From: Frigididesulfovibrio sp031553235
GTDB taxonomy: Bacteria > Desulfobacterota > Desulfovibrionia > Desulfovibrionales > Desulfovibrionaceae
Reading direction: 5' to 3'
DNA length: 10,577 bases
Assembly (NCBI GenBank): GCA_031553235.1
Contig: JAVBLS010000067.1
Span: forward strand, 1-10,577
The position numbers and the translations under genes were made by a program. Shown here one piece after another: positions 6,489-10,577 of the stretch. A model generated the notes under the pieces. It searched no databases. It had not been told where the DNA came from and worked only from the letters and a program-made list of their open reading frames with translations. The number at the start of each line of letters is the position of its first letter. Position 1 is the first letter of the stretch.

Positions 6489-7763
6489 ATGGAAAAGAAC
6501 TACAATCTTCCCATTGACGCCGCCCTCTTTCCCGAAGGCTGCACCCGCTGCTCCTTCACGCAGTTCTCCATCTGGATGGGCCTGGTCACGCTGGTCTTCC
6601 TCTGGGGCCTGTACGCCGCCTACCGGGTGCTGAGCAACGGCCTGGGCGTCACGGCCCTGGACGACTACTTCGGCTTCGGCCTGTGGATCACCTTCGACCT
6701 GGCGGTCATCGCCCTGGGCGCCGGGGCCTTTTTCACCGGCCTGTTGCGCTACATCCTGAACATCGACCCGCTCAAGAACATCATCAACCTCACGGTCATC
6801 GTGGGCTTTATCTGCTACTCCGGGGCCATGCTCATCCTGGTGCTGGACATCGGCCAGCCGTTGCGGGCCTGGTTCGGCTACTGGCACGCCAACGTCCACT
6901 CCATGCTGACCGAAGTCATTTTCTGCATCACCTGTTACTGCATCGTGCTGATCATCGAGTACGTGCCGCTGGTGCTCGAGCAGAAGCAGATCAACCGCGT
7001 GCCCGTGCTGCGCCACGTCGCCCACAACCTGCACGTGATGATGCCGCTGTTCGCGGGCATCGGCGCCTTCCTCTCCACCTTCCACCAGGGCTCACTGGGC
7101 GGCATGTACGGCGTGCTTTTCGGCCGGCCCTACGCCTTTCGCGAAGGCTTCTTCATCTGGCCCTGGAGCTTTTTCCTGTTCATCCTCTCGGCCGTGGCCT
7201 CCGGCCCGGTGTTCACGGTGCTGATCTGCACCGTCATGGAGAAGATGACCGGCAAAAAGCTGGTCACCTGGGAAATCAAGTCCCTGATGGGCAAGATCGC
7301 CGGCACCATGCTCCTGGTCTACCTGGTTTTCAAGTACATGGACACGGCCGCCTGGATCATGGATCTGATCCCGCGCGAAGGCCTGACCTTTGAGCAGTTC
7401 TTCCACGGCAGCATCTACGGGCAGTGGCTCCTCTACACCGAACTGCTGGTCTGCGGCGCCCTGCCCTGCGTCATTCTGCTCGTGCCGGGCCTGCGCAACA
7501 CCCCGGCCCTGTTCTATCTGGCCGCCCTGCTGGACTGCGCGGGCGTGACCATCAACCGCTACGTGATGACCGTCCAGACCCTGGCCTTCCCCTCCCTGCC
7601 CTTTGACTCGTGGCAGACCTACGCCCCGAACTGGGTGGAATGGGCCGCCAGCGCCCTGGTCCTGGCCTATGGCGCCATGCTCTTGAGCATCTCCTACCGC
7701 TACCTGCCGATCTTCCCGCAAGAGGTCAAGCTCAACGGCGGCAAGGTCGCGACGCATCATTAA
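6489..7763 (+). CDS. qrcD: Qrc complex NrfD-like membrane subunit
   Basis: QrcD is the integral membrane subunit, of the NrfD/PsrC family, which contains the menaquinone site of Qrc. The complex has been described as electrogenic, with protons taken from the cytoplasmic side. The 424-residue product is very hydrophobic, with about ten membrane spans by eye (for example about 26-46, 66-86, 100-120, 140-163, 184-200, 221-250, 268-290, 310-333, 339-358 and 382-402). Charged or polar residues in or near spans, such as the region around Asp120 and the GYWHANVHSMLTE stretch (130-142), are candidates for proton or quinone chemistry. The C-terminus is a short soluble tail ending in His-His. A GGGGGTAGGA ribosome site precedes the ATG. 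It is the last gene of the operon and is followed by a long hairpin terminator. Confidence 0.94.
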   Translation: MEKNYNLPIDAALFPEGCTRCSFTQFSIWMGLVTLVFLWGLYAAYRVLSNGLGVTALDDYFGFGLWITFDLAVIALGAGAFFTGLLRYILNIDPLKNIINLTVIVGFICYSGAMLILVLDIGQPLRAWFGYWHANVHSMLTEVIFCITCYCIVLIIEYVPLVLEQKQINRVPVLRHVAHNLHVMMPLFAGIGAFLSTFHQGSLGGMYGVLFGRPYAFREGFFIWPWSFFLFILSAVASGPVFTVLICTVMEKMTGKKLVTWEIKSLMGKIAGTMLLVYLVFKYMDTAAWIMDLIPREGLTFEQFFHGSIYGQWLLYTELLVCGALPCVILLVPGLRNTPALFYLAALLDCAGVTINRYVMTVQTLAFPSLPFDSWQTYAPNWVEWAASALVLAYGAMLLSISYRYLPIFPQEVKLNGGKVATHH

Positions 7764-7784
7764 AAATCGGTAGAACGGAAAAGC

Positions 7785-7836
7785 CGGACAAGGAATCCGC
7801 AAGGGCCTGAAGCCCTTGCGGATTCCTTGTCCCTTT
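7785..7836 (+). terminator. Long perfect hairpin terminator after qrcD
   Basis: The arms at 7786-7806 and 7812-7832 pair perfectly over 21 bp around a five-base CTGAA loop. The right arm is followed by CTTTATAATT, a short T-tract. On the minus strand the left side is followed by a CTTTT run, so the hairpin could stop transcription both ways. It lies 22 bases after the qrcD stop and insulates qrc from the next operon. Confidence 0.8.
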
Positions 7837-7841
7837 ATAAT
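7816..7841 (+). promoter_or_regulatory. Possible promoter of the sxtJ-carbamoyltransferase operon
   Basis: A perfect TATAAT (7836-7841) begins three bases after the terminator's right arm and lies about 50 bases before the sxtJ start. The -35 region is poor: TTGCGG at 7816-7821 is only 14 bases away and lies inside the hairpin arm. If used, terminator and promoter overlap physically. Confidence 0.35.
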
Positions 7842-7891
7842 TGGACAACCCAACCTACCCCGCTAAAATACCGCTAAGTTCGGAGGCGTTT

Positions 7892-8272
7892 ATGGTCGAC
7901 AACGATTTTCCTTTGCGCAGGCTCGAGACGGTGCTGGCATTGACCCTCGTTCTGCTGCTTATTTTTATCGCCGGCGGGCAAGGCTGGGCTCTGTATGCGG
8001 CCATGGCCGTGCTGGCGGCCGGCATGACCGTGCCGCGCCTGTTCGGCCCGGCGGCGCGCTGCTGGTTCGGCTTCTCCCATATCCTGGGTGCGGTCATGTC
8101 CCGCCTGCTCATGGGGGTTCTGTTCTTTGTGCTGATTACGCCCATCGGCCTGTTCCGGCGGCTCTGCGGTAAAGACATCCTGCAGTTGCGCGGCTGGAGA
8201 AAAGGAAGTGATTCCGTTTTTCAGGTCCGCGAGCACCGCTATACCGAGCGGGATCTGCAACGACCATACTAA
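7892..8272 (+). CDS. SxtJ-family small membrane protein
   Basis: SxtJ-type proteins are small membrane proteins of unknown function encoded beside O-carbamoyltransferases, including sxtI of the saxitoxin cluster. The 126-residue product has about three membrane segments (11-27, 31-46 and 63-87). It ends in a charged cytosolic-looking tail of about 35 residues with WRKGSDSVFQVREHRYTERD. The start is the ATG at 7892, with GGAGG five bases upstream (7882-7886). A TTG at 7841 in the same frame would add 17 residues but overlaps the -10 box and lacks a ribosome site. It is 15 bp from the next small gene, so all three genes of the cassette are probably translated from one message. Family assignment rests on size, hydropathy and gene order; the role, perhaps anchoring the carbamoyltransferase at the membrane, is inferred. 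Confidence 0.8.
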   Translation: MVDNDFPLRRLETVLALTLVLLLIFIAGGQGWALYAAMAVLAAGMTVPRLFGPAARCWFGFSHILGAVMSRLLMGVLFFVLITPIGLFRRLCGKDILQLRGWRKGSDSVFQVREHRYTERDLQRPY

Positions 8273-8287
8273 TTATAGGAATTCACC

Positions 8288-8437
8288 ATGCATTTTCTTG
8301 CCGATCTCTGGGGTTTTCTGCGCGAACGCAAAAAATTCTGGCTGCTGCCGCTGATTCTGAGCCTGATTCTTTTCGGCGGCATTCTCATTCTGGCTTCCGG
8401 CACGGCCATAGCGCCGTTTATCTATACATTATTCTAG
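8288..8437 (+). CDS. DUF5989/SxtK-type 49-residue membrane peptide
   Basis: This short gene encodes 49 residues and is easy to overlook. It opens MHFLADLWGFLRERKKFWL, an amphipathic basic stretch, and continues as a single hydrophobic span (about 18-38) ending APFIYTLF. The pattern LxDLWxFLRxRKKxWLxP followed by one span matches what I know of DUF5989/SxtK-type proteins, which accompany SxtJ and carbamoyltransferases. AGGA (8277-8280) sits seven bases before the ATG. Its TAG stop overlaps the AGGA used by the next gene, which points to tight translational linkage. It lies 15 bp after sxtJ and 8 bp before the carbamoyltransferase gene. Function is unknown. Co-occurrence suggests it forms a membrane complex with SxtJ that supports or positions the enzyme. 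Confidence 0.85.
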   Translation: MHFLADLWGFLRERKKFWLLPLILSLILFGGILILASGTAIAPFIYTLF

Positions 8438-8445
8438 GACGCCTC

Positions 8446-10311
8446 ATGCATTCGGAACTCATTCTCGGTATTTCCGCCTACTACCACGACAGCGCGGCCG
8501 TGCTTCTGGAAGACGGCCGCCTTGTCGCGGCCGCGCAGGAAGAACGCTTTTCACGCAAAAAGCATGATGAAGGCTTTCCCTTCGGGGCGGTGGAATTTGT
8601 CTTGAAAGAAGGCGGCCGCCCGCTGGACGAAGTCGCTGCCGTGGCCTTCTACGACAAGCCGTTCCTCAAGTTTGAACGGCTCTTGGAAACTTACCACGCC
8701 TTTGCTCCCCGAGGCTTGAAAAGCTTTATCGCGGCCATGCCTGTCTGGATTCACGAAAAACTTTTTATGCGCGGGGAACTGCTCAAGGCCCTGGGCCGGT
8801 TTTCTTCCGGGCGGATCCCGCCGCTGCTCTTTCCGGAACACCACCTTTCACACGCCGCCTCGGCCTTTTACCCCTCCCCCTTTGATGAGGCCGCGGTCCT
8901 GACCATCGACGGCGTGGGCGAATGGGCCACCACGAGCATCTGCCGGGGCTCGGGCAAAAACTTGGAAGTGCTGCGGCAGTTGAATTTTCCCCATTCCCTC
9001 GGGCTGCTGTACTCAGCCTTTACCGGCTTCTGCGGCTTCAAAGTCAACAGCGGCGAATACAAGCTCATGGGCCTGGCCCCCTATGGCAATCCGGACTCGG
9101 AGCGCACCCGGCGCTTTCGTGAGAGCATTCTGGAACGCATGGTCGACCTGCGCCCGGACGGCTCCTTTTTGCTGAACATGCGCTACTTTGATTATGCCAC
9201 CGGCCTGACCATGTACAACGAGGCCCGCTGGCGGGATCTCTTCGGCCTGCCGCCACGCGCGGCTGAAGAAGGACAACTTGAAGCCGCCTACATGGATCTG
9301 GCCCTGGCCATACAGCAGGTCACCGAGATCATTGTGGTCAGGCTGGCCGATACGGCTCTATCCCTGACCGGCTGCTCCAACCTTTGCTTGGCCGGGGGCG
9401 TGGCTCTGAACTGCGTGGCCAACGGCAAACTGCTGCGCTCGGGAAAAATCAAAGGACTGTGGACCCAACCAGCGGCCGGGGATGCGGGCGGCGCCCTGGG
9501 CGCGGCCCTGGCCGTGCATCACATTCATACCGGCGCGGTGCGGCCGGCCGCCTCCGGCCGGGACGGCATGGCCGGCGCTTACCACGGACCGGCGTTTTCA
9601 GAGCAGGAATGCGCGGCCACCTGCCTGAGCCTTGGGGCGCCCTTCCGGCACTTTGAGGATACGGCGGAGCTTTGCCGGACGGTGGCGGAAAAAATCGCCC
9701 AGGGCAACGTGGTCGGCTGGTTTCAGGGGCGCATGGAGTACGGCCCCCGCGCTCTCGGCAACCGCAGCATTCTCGGTGACCCCCGCAACCCGGACATGCA
9801 AAAGCACCTCAACCTGAAAATCAAGTACCGCGAGGGCTTTCGCCCCTTCGCGCCCTCGGTGCTCGAGGAACGCGCCGCCGAGTGGTTCGACCTGGACGAG
9901 CCGTCGCCCTATATGCTCCTGGTGGCCCCGGTGCGCGAGGACAAACGCCTGCCGCTGCCCCGGGGCTATGCCGACCTCCCCCTGTGGGACAAACTCTATG
10001 TGCAGCGTTCCGCAGTGCCGGCCGTCACCCATGTGGACTATTCCGCCCGGGTCCAGAGCGTAAGCCGCGAGACCAATCCCCGCTATCACGCCTTGATTTC
10101 CGCCTTCGCGGAGCTGACCGGCGTGCCCATGCTGGTCAACACCAGCTTCAACGTCCGGGGCGAGCCCATCGTCCGCACCCCGACGGACGCGTACAACTGC
10201 TTCATCAACACGGAAATGGACCTGCTGGTTCTCGGCAACCTGCTGCTGGACAAAAAAGACCAGCCGGCCCGCCGCGAGGCGGACCCGCGCGGACGCTTTG
10301 AAGCCGATTGA
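8446..10311 (+). CDS. O-carbamoyltransferase, NodU/CmcH/TobZ family
   Basis: Enzymes of this family move a carbamoyl group from carbamoyl phosphate, through carbamoyl-adenylate, to a hydroxyl on a sugar, antibiotic or toxin. The 621-residue length is typical. The N-terminal Kae1-like domain (about 1-360) shows LGISAYYHDSAAVLLEDG (7-24), QEERFSRKKHD, the metal-binding HHLSHAASAFY (132-142), TIDGVGEW, GEYKLMGLAPYG and CLAGGVALNC (314-323). The C-terminal YrdC-like domain (about 375-600) shows GWFQGRMEYGPRALGNRSIL (424-443), FRPFAPSVL and NTSFNVRGEPIVRTP (565-579). All expected motifs are intact, so the enzyme should be active. AGGA six bases before the ATG overlaps the previous stop codon. The pairing with SxtJ and SxtK-type proteins resembles sxtI. 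With no biosynthetic cluster in view, the acceptor is unknown; a cell-surface glycan is a reasonable guess. Confidence 0.92.
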   Translation: MHSELILGISAYYHDSAAVLLEDGRLVAAAQEERFSRKKHDEGFPFGAVEFVLKEGGRPLDEVAAVAFYDKPFLKFERLLETYHAFAPRGLKSFIAAMPVWIHEKLFMRGELLKALGRFSSGRIPPLLFPEHHLSHAASAFYPSPFDEAAVLTIDGVGEWATTSICRGSGKNLEVLRQLNFPHSLGLLYSAFTGFCGFKVNSGEYKLMGLAPYGNPDSERTRRFRESILERMVDLRPDGSFLLNMRYFDYATGLTMYNEARWRDLFGLPPRAAEEGQLEAAYMDLALAIQQVTEIIVVRLADTALSLTGCSNLCLAGGVALNCVANGKLLRSGKIKGLWTQPAAGDAGGALGAALAVHHIHTGAVRPAASGRDGMAGAYHGPAFSEQECAATCLSLGAPFRHFEDTAELCRTVAEKIAQGNVVGWFQGRMEYGPRALGNRSILGDPRNPDMQKHLNLKIKYREGFRPFAPSVLEERAAEWFDLDEPSPYMLLVAPVREDKRLPLPRGYADLPLWDKLYVQRSAVPAVTHVDYSARVQSVSRETNPRYHALISAFAELTGVPMLVNTSFNVRGEPIVRTPTDAYNCFINTEMDLLVLGNLLLDKKDQPARREADPRGRFEAD

Positions 10312-10347
10312 TTCCCCGGCCGGAACACGCCTGCCCTGATGTTTGAT

Positions 10348-10463
10348 TAGAGCATTTCACACTTGAAGTGCTCGCAAGGACTTGTCGGCAAATCCTTGCC
10401 GCCAAATAGGCGTAGGCGGGCTTTGCCCGCCGTTAAGCGACCAGTTAAAGCGTAAACGGCTCT
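10348..10463 (-). repeat. 116-bp three-hairpin repeat, copy B (inverted)
   Basis: This is the reverse complement of copy A at 836-951, about 94% identical by hand alignment. Two differences fall in hairpin stems: C at 10381 opens one pair of the GCAAGGATTT stem, and G at 10368 changes one pair of the GAGCATTTCA stem. The element reads GAGC...GCTC with a TA dinucleotide on each side (10348-10349 and 10463-10464). That is what a mariner/IS630-type non-autonomous element would leave. It begins 36 bases after the carbamoyltransferase stop. Relative to its upstream gene it has the same orientation as copy A has to flgM. Confidence 0.9.
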
Positions 10464-10490
10464 AGACAGGTACGCAAAAATCGCTCACTC

Positions 10491-10524
10491 CGCAAAAAAG
10501 CCCGCGCTTGCGGGCTTTTTTGCG
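10491..10524. terminator. Bidirectional rho-independent terminator
   Basis: Arms 10491-10505 and 10510-10524 form a perfect 15-bp stem with a GCTT loop. The GC core GCCCGC is flanked by six A on the left and six T on the right, so both strands present a classic hairpin plus T-tract. It would end the carbamoyltransferase operon and also stop a convergent gene from the right. Confidence 0.92.
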
Positions 10525-10542
10525 TATAACAAGCACAACCGC

Positions 10543-10577
10543 CTAACTGTTCAGTTTGGCACGGGTGGCCGCCAAGG
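10543..10577 (-). CDS. Possible C-terminal end of a convergent gene (partial)
   Basis: Reading leftward from the window edge, one frame gives LAATRAKLNS and then TAG at 10545-10543, placed 18 bases before the bidirectional terminator. Position and composition fit the end of a convergent protein-coding gene, but ten residues are too few to name a family. It could also be non-coding sequence. Confidence 0.3.
   Translation of the reverse strand, partial: LAATRAKLNS

Noticed and set aside
5612..6490. A 292-codon minus-strand frame opposite qrcC.
   Set aside because: It is the antisense of a gene with four clear Fe-S motifs and has no recognisable domain.
7841..7891. A longer SxtJ starting at TTG 7841.
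   Set aside because: The ATG at 7892 has GGAGG at good distance; the TTG overlaps the -10 box and has no ribosome site.

Overview
The window looks like chromosome of a motile sulfate reducer of the Desulfovibrionaceae. The main reason is a complete qrcABCD operon, the membrane quinone reductase complex characterised in Desulfovibrio vulgaris. A flgM gene paired with a small protein resembling D. vulgaris DVU0524 supports this. The DNA is GC-rich with a strong third-position GC bias. I had no database access, so family assignments rest on recognisable motifs and gene order.

Left part (1-1750), minus strand. A sigma-28-type promoter (1723-1749) drives a leftward unit: a DVU0524-like protein, then the anti-sigma-28 factor FlgM. 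Beyond it lies maf, a nucleotide pyrophosphatase gene whose reading frame has no ATG, GTG or TTG in front of its conserved N-terminal motif. A 116-bp three-hairpin repeat sits between flgM and maf and supplies the flgM stop codon.

Middle (1994-7763), plus strand. A lone rfbC-type epimerase gene is followed by qrcA (hexaheme cytochrome c), qrcB (molybdopterin-oxidoreductase-like subunit that has lost the usual N-terminal cysteines), qrcC (16-cysteine Fe-S protein) and qrcD (NrfD-like quinone-site membrane protein). The gaps inside qrc are 11-13 bp, so this is clearly one operon. It probably starts at the promoter at 2689-2718 and ends at a perfect 21-bp hairpin (7785-7836). The complex takes electrons from periplasmic cytochrome c3, reduced by hydrogenases or formate dehydrogenases, and passes them to menaquinone.

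Right part (7892-10311), plus strand. A three-gene cassette encodes an SxtJ-type membrane protein, a 49-residue DUF5989/SxtK-type membrane peptide and a NodU/CmcH/TobZ-type O-carbamoyltransferase. The same trio of families surrounds sxtI in the cyanobacterial saxitoxin cluster. Here it probably carbamoylates a glycan or small molecule. A second, inverted copy of the 116-bp repeat (10348-10463) and a perfect bidirectional terminator (10491-10524) follow, then possibly the tail of a convergent gene.

The most unusual points are the inverted repeat pair bracketing about 9.4 kb, the carbamoyltransferase cassette with its tiny membrane partner, the start of maf, and the sigma-28 promoter in front of the FlgM unit. 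I saw no CRISPR array, tRNA, rRNA, transposase or defence system.
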